A DNA stretch of 60,000 bases from positions 126,001-186,000 of the forward strand of contig JAQGDQ010000039.1 in the NCBI GenBank assembly GCA_030141605.1, read 5' to 3'. The position numbers were made by a program, and so were the translations under genes. How positions within the stretch are numbered: the stretch's first letter is position 1; each line of letters opens with the position of its first letter. This document shows, in pieces, positions 1 to 11,200 of this stretch. A model generated the notes under the pieces. The model worked only from the letters and a program-made list of their open reading frames with translations, did no database searches and was not told where the DNA came from. The DNA comes from Tubiluchus corallicola (Eukaryota; Priapulida; Priapulimorpha; Priapulimorphida; Tubiluchidae).

Positions 1-419
1 TTAACTATAATAAAGATATATGTTTTTTTTGACCGCCCACTTAATCTAATGTTATTATGGCTTTTTATTGCCTATAAACATTACATATTTACTTTTTCCC
101 ATTTCAAAAAATTATTTAAATGGTACCGTTTCAATGTCCAGTGACCTCAAGACTAGTTCTATATCGGTCAAGCTTTCTGAAAGCTTACAGATCAGTTCCT
201 TGCTGTTTACAGCAGCTTTATCTTCTGCTTCCTAGATAACAAACATGTGGTATGTCAGTCAAGAAAAGTTACTAGATCCATCAGTTAAACTGGAAATTTT
301 TCAGAGGAAATTGAAATTATATTCTTACTACTAATAATACTATACATATTATCTTTATTTCATACAATTCACTAAACTAATGTACTCTTTTTAATAGTTA
401 GCAAATTTAGTAAATATAT

Positions 420-563
420 TAATATTAATGATAATTTATAACCGGGCTAATGGAAAAAAATAAGTATAATATATGTGTGTACATGTATATATGTACATAT
501 ACATATGTAAATATTTGTACTTATTTTTTCCATTAACCCAGTCATAAATTATCATTAATATTA
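420..563. mobile_element. Hairpin MITE with about 46-bp terminal inverted repeats
   Basis: The left arm (420-467) and right arm (517-563) are nearly perfect reverse complements; both ends read AATATTAATGATAATTTAT inward. About 50 bp of TA/TG-rich sequence separates them. This fold-back layout is typical of a miniature non-autonomous DNA transposon. The superfamily was not determined; target-site duplications are hard to define in this AT-rich context. Confidence 0.75.
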
Positions 564-1144
564 TATCTATCATTAACATTATATATATATATAACCAAGT
601 CAGTAATGATTTTTTCACTGTTGCGAGATAATTTATTCATATAGCTAACTGGCTATTGTCAAGCCAAGCCTCAAGTACTCCACCCATCGCTAACATTTCC
701 TTAATAATATTTCCATTAGTAACGGTTTTTCTATTTGCGCTATTAATATATTGTTTCATAAAATCATTTACTTTCAATTTACATGACTGTAAAGCAGCAC
801 TGTTACTAAATCCCAGAAAACCACTTTAATATTTTAAGTTAAACACAGTTGTGTTTCTGACATTATTGCTAATGATTTTAGAAGGATAATGCACTGCTAT
901 TGCACTGATGACATAAGACACTGCCAAATAAAAGTTACAACTCGAACAGATGCACGCCACAACCGAAAGCTTAAACCAGTAATCACTGATAATAAATTGC
1001 TATGTGTGCGCCATGGTGAAGAAGAAAAATTTCCTAATTCCAGTGTTCCTAGCGGTATTTAACCTATATAACCAATGACAGCACAAGCTCATAGCATAGT
1101 TAATTAAATTTTGTAATCATACAACTTATTTGAAATAACAACAA

Positions 1145-1222
1145 ATTTGAAAAAGTTGGAACAGCCTAAATTTGAACCACGACCTTCTGCTTACGAGGTA
1201 GTGCCATAATGCTAGCTGTCAT
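1145..1222 (-). repeat. tRNA-like sequence (Thr-like), probable SINE head or tRNA relic
   Basis: Read on the minus strand there is an A-box-like GCTAGCATTATGGCAC, an anticodon-arm-like CCTCGTAAGCAGAAGG and a B-box-like GTGGTTCAAATTT in the order and spacing of a tRNA gene. The acceptor stem does not close, so a working tRNA is unlikely. It resembles the tRNA-derived promoter of a SINE. Confidence 0.45.
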
Positions 1223-2171
1223 GTCCTCCGGCAATCACGACAGTCCACAGTTCATCCTTTACAGCTCGCCAGTCACTTTCAGCATTTTCAATGTCTGATC
1301 ACTCACGCTAAAGTGATTCGAACAAATTAGCCTATTTTTAATTTTGAACGTTTTCCGTTTTTCAAGATTTGGTTTCAAAGTTCAGTTAAAGGCGTGATTG
1401 TTTGCAAACCTCATACAGATGATCTAAGTCACAATAAAACTGCTTCAGAACCGTTTGATGTTTCTGTTTTCGTTTAGCACAAATGCGTTCTTCAATACCA
1501 GATGGCTCGCGAGCTGATACTAAAACAAAATTATGGTCAAGTTCACAACTGTAGTAAATAATAATAATAAATAATAATAAGTAGCACACGTTACACTTAC
1601 AGTTTATTATTTATAAGCTCTCATCACAATATCAAAATACTATCAATGGTGCTGTATAAACATAAAAGAAAATCACCTAAAATCTAAAAATCACTTTAAA
1701 TTATGACAAGGAGCACAAAATCACCAGAAAAATGGCTGTAAAAATTACATTATCACACTAATAAAAAGTTAAACTATTAGATAGACTAGTAAAAAGTTAG
1801 ACATAAAATGACAGACTATTAAGATTACACAAATGCATGCTGAAGTTTAATGAAAGTGGTCTTTGCGAACATATGCCCTCTTTTCATAGGAACTTGTAAG
1901 TCTGAATTTGCAACTAACTGTGCAAACTGTAACTATTTATGACACAATTATCCGATTGCAAATCACAGTGGCACAAAATCACTTATGAGTTATCTACCTA
2001 ACTGACTGAAAATAATCAATATTGTCTAGGGAAATCTCTTATGGAATCGAAAAAATCTTACCGGGAAGTTCAGAAAGTGCCTGTACTTCTTCCACATCAG
2101 CCATCACCAAGCAGAATAATGATCACAGACATAATCTAATTTCTGCAATTCAGTCAGCATGTTGCCAACTG

Positions 2172-2272
2172 TACAAGAAAAGCAATCTGTAGTTATGGCA
2201 TAATTTTTCAAAAAAAAAAATACAGATATAATCAAGGACCTCTATAGGAAGGTACTGCAAGCATACTCCTAT
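2172..2272 (+). repeat. Interspersed repeat copy 1, matches 3251-3346
   Basis: The run ACAAGAAAAGCAATCTG, then ATGGCATAATTTT, then GGAAGGNACTGCAAGCAT appears here and again at 3251-3346 in the same order and orientation, with point differences and small indels. The two copies are clearly related but diverged. No coding potential or terminal structure is visible, so the class is unknown. Confidence 0.7.
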
Positions 2273-2616
2273 AGTATAGGGCTTTCAACAGGCCAAATTC
2301 TACTAGAAATTGTCCCATTAGTTTTAGTTTTCATCAGTCTGCAATAAAATGCTTTTCCCATTTCTGACTACACTTAGGAATTATCTTTTTCAACAAAAAA
2401 TAAAGAGATAATTTTGGGATTTCAACAAAAAATAAAGAGATAATTATGGGAAATTATGGAGATTTCCGCAGTACAAATACAGCAGTACAAATTTAAACAG
2501 AAAAGGCTAACATTAAAACATCTGCCGGGAGGTTTGTAATTTGAATATTCGCTGTAAATTTTTGTTCTCTTCAACTTCTAGTTAAGAACTAGAAGAAATG
2601 AGAAATAAACATAAAC

Positions 2617-2745
2617 AATTTTTGTCCTGCAATGGAACTGAGAGCTTACATAGCCACACATTAATAATTTTTGTTCTGCAATGCAACACGAGATTCTTAC
2701 ATAGTCAGACATTATTGATTTTTGTCCTGCAGTGCAACTTAGGTA
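2617..2745 (+). repeat. Degenerate 49-bp tandem repeat, about 2.6 copies
   Basis: The motif ATTTTTGTCCTGCAATG recurs with a period of about 49 bp (near 2618, 2667 and 2716), each followed by a diverged CTTACATAG-type spacer. This periodicity is what creates the 110-codon open frame at 2598-2930, which I do not consider a gene. Confidence 0.65.
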
Positions 2746-3196
2746 TCACATACCTGGACCAAGCATTTTATGATCAACGCATGGAGAACAACAGAATGTT
2801 GTTGTCATTGGAAGGGATTGTTTTATATTGCGATGTTTTCCTTAATGAACAGTTTTGCTGGAATGCATTAGTGTTGTTAAGCGACAACTTATTGCAACTT
2901 GAATCACAAAAAAATTGCAGTTGCACATAATGATAATTCATTTTGCGTGAAGCAAAAATACAAGTGACAGCAATAGAAAAGTAGAAATGTTACAGTTCAA
3001 AAAGAGAAAACGTATAATCTACACAAATACAGTGATGTTCAATTAACAAGTTACTCTTTATGCACACATTTGATAAGTGTGCACACACTTTCTGGATGCA
3101 TTTGTCTTGAACAGTGTGGTTATTTTAACATTACGCAGAGGCTTACTCAATTTTATTATAATGAGTGAACCATTTTAATGACAAATAAAGAATTAA

Positions 3197-3220
3197 TATA
3201 TATATATATATATATATACA
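3197..3220. repeat. (TA)n microsatellite
   Basis: An uninterrupted TA dinucleotide run. Confidence 0.9.
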
Positions 3221-3250
3221 TTGAACGGGAACAATTAAACAATGAAATTA

Positions 3251-3346
3251 CTACAAGAAAAGCAATCTGCAGTCATGGCATAATTTTGCAAAATAATGCA
3301 GACACAATACAAAAAAAATCTACAGGAAGGCACTGCAAGCATGCTC
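3251..3346 (+). repeat. Interspersed repeat copy 2, matches 2172-2272
   Basis: Second copy of the repeat at 2172-2272, same orientation, about 1.1 kb away. This could be a local duplication or two insertions of one family. Confidence 0.7.
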
Positions 3347-3817
3347 CTGGCAGCAAATCCCAGCAACCGCGTGACCACAACATGGGAGATCTGCGTGAAG
3401 CGGATAGTTAAGACCAAAGATAGTTTTAACAAAGTGTATAAAGGGAGGACGAAACTAATTATTACGTATTTCGTTTTTGCGATTAGCGGCCATGCTGGCG
3501 GCATCAAACGGCGAATCATTAAAAAATTTTGAGCGGCGCAATGACTGTAATAATAATAATATTCTTAAGTTCACCAATAATGTTGGCATAATAAAAGAAG
3601 ACTATCTCAATTAAAAGCAATTATTAGTTTAAAAAAACTGAAAATATTTAATGAAAATGAAAAAAAAATTGTAGCAATAAGTTTGTATTATGTACTTGCA
3701 AATGAATCTTCAGTTTTCTTGTAAGTAAAATTTTATTGTTCTTTCTGAGGAAAGAGGCTAGCTGACTGCGTGATTGACTGCCTACTAAGTAATGCGTTTT
3801 TTATTGATTTATTGATT

Positions 3818-3894
3818 TTCTCTCCCTCCCTCTCTTAGAGAGAAAGAGAGAGGGAGGGAGGGGAAGAGAGAGAAAGAGAGAGACAGAGAGAGAT
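3818..3894. repeat. CT tract followed by GA tract (polypurine/polypyrimidine inverted pair)
   Basis: A pyrimidine run (TCTCCCTCCCTCTC) ends at about 3835 and is followed at once by a 58-bp purine run with AGAGAGAGGGAGGGAG, so the two can fold back on each other. Confidence 0.8.
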
Positions 3895-4084
3895 CCTTCT
3901 TTTGCTTTTGTTTGAAGGTTCTGCCATTTGTTTCTTGGTCATTTTACTCTAATGCGTGGTAGCGAATTTGGCACATTAAAAATTGCACCCATTTACGTGC
4001 CCTGCAATTAATCTATATATTATATTGTAGGTTTGTATATAAATAATTTGCATGCATGCACATAATAAGTAATTGCATACAGTC

Positions 4085-4320
4085 AGGGCCTATTTCAGCC
4101 TAAGCGAGGCCTGGGGAAGGGGGGCGTGTCGGGGGGGGGGGTGCAAAGCGCCGAGGTGGGCGCCACCATGGTTTGCACCCAGAAAATTTTTGAACTGGTA
4201 GAATGCCGGAGAAGCATTTTCGAAGAGAAAATAGCGAGGAGGCAGTATGTTCGCATAAAGCGAAAAAAATGTTACCTAGGCACGAGGCCCCCCTGGAGCC
4301 AGGTATTTGCAAATTTCAAA
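4085..4320. other. G-rich segment, possible transposon end
   Basis: The segment stands out from AT-rich surroundings: it holds a 12-G run near 4130-4141 and GGGCGCCAC, a short motif also found at the ends of the hAT-like copies near 21.6 and 26.7 kb. It may be a third, decayed relative of that family, but the match is short. Confidence 0.3.
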
Positions 4321-5354
4321 CTTTTTTTTTGATCAACTTTCTTAACTTCTTTTGTAAATAAGCATATTAATTTTTATGAGATATGATTATAATAGTTTTT
4401 AATTTAACTACTAATTATTCTTAATGCCCCAAAAATATAACAGCTGCTATAAATCGCCAAAAAGAAATGTAGGCCTTGCAGTCTTTGCCTAGTGTACAAA
4501 ATATTTAACTTATAACAAAAGTTACAAAACTGTGTTATAATTAACATTTTATTATAATTACCTGGCTGCGTCCTTGTGAAATTTAAAAAGATATTTTTAT
4601 TTGTGTTTTTGCAACTCACTGCTGAGCAATTTATGAGCGCCTGTTAACCGGCCTGGTTTTGGTGGTCTCATTAATTCATCTGCTACAGTACACATAGCTT
4701 GCGCTATAGCGTACCTGACAACAACAGTTCATACTGATCTGCCGCTAGGGCGAACTACTGCGCCTTATGGTCCCTCATTTCTGCGGTTGTATTCTTTGGT
4801 TTTGACTTGTTTCTCTTAAAATGATTTCCGGTATTGACACTTTACATTAAAAATAAAGTGTCAAAAGTGACATAAAAAGTGATGTGTTGAAATAATAATC
4901 ATTATTGTTTTATTGATTTTGGTATTTTCATATAGTTCTGAACTAACAACAAAAAAGAAATGTGCCTTGAGGGCAAATAGATGACGCCAATCTCATTAAT
5001 CGTCCTGCTTTGGACAAAGTTAGTATTACGTAATCATTAGCAACTTGATCGTGAGTCCGTGACGCTAATCTGAGTGACTTGAGAATTTGTGAACACTTCA
5101 AACTTAGTTATTCCAGTGTTTTCGCTTTCATTCTAGTCTGTAGTGGACAGTGAATTGAAAATTAATCAGCGAATGGTAATTGACTTAAACTTAAATTAAC
5201 AATTTGCAAATTAAAAAGAAATTGGTTTTTGCTGTCCTTTTTTCTTACGACTCCGTGTGTCAAGTAGTATTACAACCTGCAATGCAATGTAGCAGTGAGG
5301 CGTTATCAGCTTCACTTCTATGAATAACTATCTTTATGAGCAACTATCTCTACT

Positions 5355-5765
5355 ATGAACAAGTATCTCTACTACATTAATACACCCATCCTTAGAATGA
5401 CTTACTCTGCCCTAGTATATCCCTATCTGCAGTGCTGTGTGTTGTCATGTGGAAAAGCTAAGAGCTACATCTTGCAGCCATTGATTGTTGTACAAAATAG
5501 AATAGTTAAACTGATTACATTTAGTAACTATCAAGCTCATGCCACACCCTCGTACTTTCAACTGACACTTTTAAAGCTGCAAGATATCTATTATTTAGAA
5601 TTATTTAAATTCATGTCAAAATTTAACAATGACATGTTGCCTAGTCTTTATAAAAACTATTCCTTAAAAATATATAACATTCATTCTTATTACACGCGGT
5701 CCTCAAAAGAAGGACATTTCTTTCAGCTTCGCTTTAATACCCAGCATGGCCTCAACAGTTGCTAA
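5355..5765 (+). pseudogene. Non-LTR retrotransposon (CR1/Jockey-like) reverse transcriptase C-terminal remnant
   Basis: The 136-codon open frame reads like the segment after the polymerase core in CR1/Jockey-type ORF2 proteins: a SALVYPYLQCCVLSCGKA block, then LQPLIVVQNRIVKLITF, then LLKLQDIYYLELFKFMSKF with LPSLYKNY, then an IHSYYTRSS motif. In that family these elements follow in this order near the ORF2 end. The catalytic fingers/palm motif and the endonuclease domain are absent upstream, and the frame stops before the usual final block. It is therefore a 5'-truncated, dead fragment rather than a host gene. Family-level assignment beyond non-LTR is an inference from memory of consensus patterns. 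Confidence 0.8.
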
Positions 5766-5986
5766 TTGCGAAATATGCGGGCTTGTAAAAATAGTTTAAA
5801 GTGTACATCTTATTCATTTTGTGTCATTTTTTCCCTTCACTTACATCTTTATATCATATTTTATTTTACAATTACAGTTACTATACTTTCTTGAACTTTG
5901 TCTAAAAAACATTGAGTTAATACTGCCTTCTCTTCATATTGCAAATTCAACCACTGCAAATTGATTAATCTTTAAATAAGGGTGTT

Positions 5987-6710
5987 GGGAGCCGAGTGGA
6001 CCACTGAGCCAAGTAGACCAATTGGTCTACTTGGGCTGCCCAAGTAGGACACTAGAGACAGGTCGCGAATTGAGTCGTTAAGTGTACTGACACCGTCCGT
6101 TGTGCTTGTTTATGTAATAATAATAATTAAAAACGTTAGTACACGTTGAATAATTTATTATACATCTAATAAAATAAAAGAATTTTATTCTGAGCTGGTA
6201 GAATGGACAATATTAAATTTGGTTTCGATATTGATGTTGTTGAAGTGAAAAAACCCACTTTTTTAGCGAGTTCAACATTTGTTTAAGGTATATCATTTTT
6301 GATTTTGTCTCACTTCACAAACAGGTGATCCGTTTCACTACCTCTTGGGCAAATAATTGTTTTTTTATAAGTAAATGTTCTAGCGATCTATGTGTCCTAC
6401 ATGGGCTAGCGAGCCATGTAGGACAGTGACCTATATGTTACAATACTGCTGATAATATTAAAACTAATTATCCTTGCTTTTCTTAAATGTTAAAAATTAC
6501 TGTTTTACCAACAAGTTTTTTACCAACCAACAAGCACAATTTTTAATAAAATGAAGAAACTTTCACAGAATTTTCAAAAATTTGACAACATTACCGATTC
6601 TCGACAAAAATCGCTAGTGTCCTACTTGGGCTGCCCATGTAGGACACTACTTTTAGCCCATCGGTTTTACCGGAAGTGGTCTACTTGGCTCAGTGGTCAA
6701 CTCGGCTCCC
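5987..6710. mobile_element. 724-bp non-autonomous DNA transposon with long TIRs and internal palindromes
   Basis: The ends are inverted: the left end reads GGGAGCCGAGTGGACCACTG and the right end, on the other strand, GGGAGCCGAGTTGACCACTG, with identity continuing through GAGCCAAGTAGACCA. Inside are palindromes sharing a TCCTACWTGGGC core: a 22-bp perfect palindrome at 6011-6032, an imperfect one at 6025-6050, a hairpin with 12-bp perfect arms at 6393-6425, and one with 17-bp arms at 6615-6649. No transposase ORF is present. A target-site duplication was not evident, so the superfamily is open. Confidence 0.8.
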
Positions 6711-8173
6711 TACAAAGGGCAACATGTAAAGGACCACATGTCGTCGTTGCCCTCGCTTTTGGTTAACTTCCATTAGTACTTTTATGTTATTACTGTGTTG
6801 AACCATGTGTGCAAAATAAAATTATCTATTATGAGTGCTGCTTTATAAATATTTTGTGGTATAAATGTGAGTTGCTGGTACTACTACTAGTAGTTGTAAT
6901 TATATGTGACAAAAAGGATGATCAAGATCTGAATTTGTTCTGATATAATTATGGCTTAAGGATCCTGGCTGTATTAATGGAGACCATTTTATTTTTTAAT
7001 GTTTGTTTTAACTAATGTAATGTATGCATTTATGTATGTATAAGGTTTCCATCAATCCGGATTTGGCCCAGAGTCTCCTGAATTTCAGCCATTTGTAATC
7101 CTTGTTTTTGAAGAACCTTATGTGAATTAGTCATAGGACATTGACAGCAGTTACATAATCAATTAAATATAGTCGATTTTTCATTTGGTTTTCAGCTGAG
7201 TAACCTTTGTGTCTAAGAAGCAATACCAGGACGCTTAGTTTCTGCATAAAGGTAGTGCCAAATTACACTTGATTTTATAACTTGACAACAATATTTGTTG
7301 TGCAATTTTTGTGGATTTTCCAGTAAACAAGTCGAGAATGGTATTGGTAATCAGTGGCAGCTTGTCATTAATCGACAATAAAACTCCAAATCAATTATAA
7401 CTGATTAAATTGATTAATTGGTGGTGCCAGTAATTTAAATAATTATTTTTCATATAGTAATGACTCCATATCTAGCTGAATATTGTATTCAATTTATGTT
7501 CTATCTAGGGCCTCTATAGTATTATTATAAACATTGAGTAAGAAGTTAAATAATGACCGGAAAGCAGTAATGAACCTCTAATAAATTATACATGTCCAAC
7601 AATGCCATCTCTCTTGCCTGTTTACAAATCTTTCTTAAATAAACTTAATAGATGTTGCGTAAGAGATTACAAGGAACAAAAAAATATATTTCATGTTTAT
7701 GTATATCTTAGCATTAAAATCTTCTCTTTATTGTTTGTATTCCATTTTTTACACTTTTTTACCATTATTTTGGTGTGTTCTTTGATAATTTCCAATTATA
7801 CATCATTTCCTGATGATGACTGCTAGAGAGCGAATGAGAGAAAGTATAAAAAAATCTTTGTGTGGGATATTTGTGCCAGCTGATTTGTGCCAACTTACTA
7901 CTGTAACTCCGTGATCATAGTGACTTCACAATTTTTTACTCTTTTGCTTTTGTGACCACTGACCAGACTGGTACATTTTAGATGTTCTACAGTTCAGTTT
8001 TGTACAACATTAGTCATTGTCTTAATCATTTATAAGAATGCGTGTAGTTATAATTTCTTTGCTTTGAACATGTGATCATAGAGTTCTTTTGTTTCTTTAA
8101 GCAGTGATGTAAACCTTTCTTAAAGCACGGAAAGAAAAACAGTAGCTGTTGAAGGCAGGTGTTTCTCATTAAC

Positions 8174-8298
8174 ATGGCTTCGAAGAAACGTGTCAGCACA
8201 ACGGCAACGGCAAGGTTAAAGCAGGATTATATCCGGATTATGAAAGACCCAGTTCCATATGTAACTGCTGTACCATTGCCAAATAATATTCTAGAATG
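8174..8298 (+). CDS. UBE2J2: UBE2J2 exon 1
   Basis: Encodes residues 1-41 and two bases of Trp42 ([20 protein letters not shown] then ...PLPNNILEW). The donor GTAAGT follows at 8299. The N-terminal basic segment and RLKQDY helix match the start of UBE2J2 proteins. Confidence 0.95.
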
Positions 8299-11200
8299 GT
8301 AAGTTTACTGCTTCATTGAAAGTAAGTAATGAGACAAAGTTGTAAATTACACTGCCAACATTACTTCTATTTATTGTCCATACCTACCTTTTTAAGAAAG
8401 CAAATTTTTGCAGTTAATAAAACAGTATTAGTTTGCTCTGAAGATTTGTATCTAACTGTCATACTCCAAGGCACATTTAATGAATTAGTTGAAAATCTTG
8501 TGTTTCAGGCTGTACGTTTATAGTTCTATTTTTGTGTACAGAACTTTGCGATGGGGTAACGTGGTACGTTTTATGTCTAATTAAGTATAAAATTTATAGA
8601 GAAAATAATTTGTTCAACGACGATTATAAGTATATTCAATGATTTTTAAAATTATGTTTGATTTGCCGAGTAGCTGCCAAAATTCAGTATAAATGTTTTT
8701 TCGATAGATAAAATAATAAAACCTGTTGGTTTTCTAGCTTTAATTTAAAAAAATTACTGGTAAACTTTGTATAAAATGCCATTACAAATAAATATATTAA
8801 TAAACATTAATTTGAATTGCAGGAGATACATAGTTCGGGGTCCAGAAAATACACCGTACGAAGGTAATCCCTTTTATCCATACATTGCAACTCTGCTGTA
8901 TTTCCACTAATTATTTGCAGTTCTTCACAGTAGATACCAATTTTTAATTATTAATAGATTTTTGTATAATTTATGATCCCAAATATGGTCTCATATTGTC
9001 TATCCGTGTTCACTACTGTGCGAAAAATGCTAACATAAATTTTTAATGCTAATAAATGCTAACCGTTACAAATTTTGTATTCACGTACTAGGAAGGGGTT
9101 TTTATTGCAAGTGAAATTTGAGCAGTAGGAGTAACTAGCAAACACTAAATTAGAATCAATTGAAATCCCCTGTCAAGTACAGAAATTATACTGTTGTTCA
9201 TTGTGTAATTGGGTGCGGGAGTTTGAAGGAAGAGGCCTGCATGGAGTCTTGTTAAGCCAGAAATTCCAAAAAAGGCAAAAATGTATTTTATTTGCGAAGT
9301 ACTGTTGTTTTTCAACAAATCAGTTTGATGTAATGCTGTCATGCTGAAGTTTAAGAATTAAAAATTGACAGATTCTGGGGCTCCTTGGCTAATGATATTA
9401 TGGGCCTCCTCGTACAGAGCCACCTTCTAACTCACCCACACCCGTGTTGAATATTTTTTACTCGTGATATATTTTTTTACGTAGCTTGAAGTAAACTTAT
9501 TGAAAGGTCTTTAAATAAACTAAAATAGCTATCTTTTTGGAGGTCAATAAAACTATTCCTTAAGAAATACCACTATTTTACTATTTATTGCAAACCAAAT
9601 TAGGACATAAACAAATTTTTTACTAAGTGTTACCAAAGCTAGAGGGCTCCCCAAGCTTGGGGCCATAGGTCACTACAGGCACCACATGTCAACGAATTTG
9701 AAGCCTCCAGTTTCCAACACAGTTTCCAACTGTGTGCAATGTGTAAGGCAAGGAAAATGAGAAAAAACAAGGATTTGGTTGATTTGTGTTAAACGCTGCC
9801 TTTTAGTCATTTTGCTCTGAATTAATCTCGATTAATTGAATCACTGTTCAGTCGCCGATTACGTCGATTTATACATGATTGTAATCGAGATTAATTTGAT
9901 TAATCAAATAATTGCCTGTCAATGCTTGTTAGATGCATTATTAAAAGAGATCCACATCTTCTAGTGGTTCGGTTTCTCCTTTCCAAATAGCTATAAATTT
10001 CCATTCAAGACCCTACGAGGAACCATTAGGACATTTTCTCTCTCTAGGAACTGCTGGTGAATACCTCTTTTTTCGCATTATCATAACACCACATAGGAAA
10101 AATGTCTTAGCAGTACTTGACAATGCTCTTGGATAGAATTTTATAGCTGTATGGAAAGAGAACCCGTGCTACATATGATGTGGATTTCTCTTACAAATGT
10201 CTCTACACGAGGACAAGGGGCTATGAGTTAGTTGGGGGAGTGTTTTTTCTGAACACTTCTGTATTATTTCCAGGTGGTATATATCATGGCAAGCTGATCT
10301 TTCCTAGTGAATTTCCATTTAAACCTCCAAGTATTTATATCATCACACCTAATGGTCGGTTTAAAACTCAGACAAGGTGAGTTTACACAACCATTTATTG
10401 TGCTTTTTAGTTATTTTAGTTATAAAAACAGAAATATGTCATTAAGTAAAAGAATTCCTGTTTAATAATATTTCTGCTGTGTGTACTTGTAGATTTTGAA
10501 TCCACAGACAGAACAAAGTCATCTGTCAGACTGATTTTGTTAGAGTTACACTACTAATGCTTGGTAACTACGTAATATTAGTTCAATGGTGCAAAGTATG
10601 TGGTGCCATCTTGGATGTATGTCCAAGTAATAGCAAACATTTCCATCCCCAAAACATACTGTATCTATGGTATCACACCATAAGATGGTACCATTTCTTA
10701 ACAATTGTTAAAGCTTACTAGGAAAAATATTGTGTTCTATTTTGCAATCTGCTTTACATCTGATGAGATAAAGTTTTTAATGAAATTTCCTATAGGACCT
10801 TTCTACATTCATGCATAACTTTTAACTCGTTTTGTTTTATTATGTATTTAATTGTAAAAGGGCATAATAACAAGCTAAAAGGCCATACAGATGTTTTAAA
10901 ACTTCTTTTAACTAATTTTCCTTTCACTGAAGAATTAATAATCTTTCATCTAGACATCCAGACTATATTAACAAATTCTTCAAATGTAAATCTTAATTTG
11001 TCTTGTCCAATATTTGTGCCCCTTTGGTGTGAATTGTACATGTATTCTGCCCAGAATGCCAATGAGCTTTTTTTAAACTTCTTATTTCCAGCACTTCAGT
11101 ATTTGAGCAATTATTTTGTTATCTTCTAGGTTATGTTTGTCAATCAGCGACTTTCATCCCGACACTTGGAATCCGGCATGGTCAGTGTCCACTATATTAA

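Larger units (their letters stand above)
1..8173. other. Intergenic region upstream of the UBE2J2-like gene
   Basis: No open reading frame here looks like a conserved gene apart from a retrotransposon remnant at 5355-5765. The region holds a hairpin MITE (420-563), a minus-strand tRNA-like sequence (about 1145-1222), a repeat present twice (2172-2272 and 3251-3346), a degenerate 49-bp tandem repeat, short TA and GA tracts, a G-rich segment near 4.1 kb, and a DNA transposon at 5987-6710. The promoter and 5' UTR of the downstream gene must lie near the 3' end, but no TATA box or other core element was convincing. Confidence 0.7.

Noticed and set aside
2598-2930. 110-codon frame with internal repeats
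   Set aside because: The repeats come from a degenerate 49-bp tandem array; no conservation is visible.
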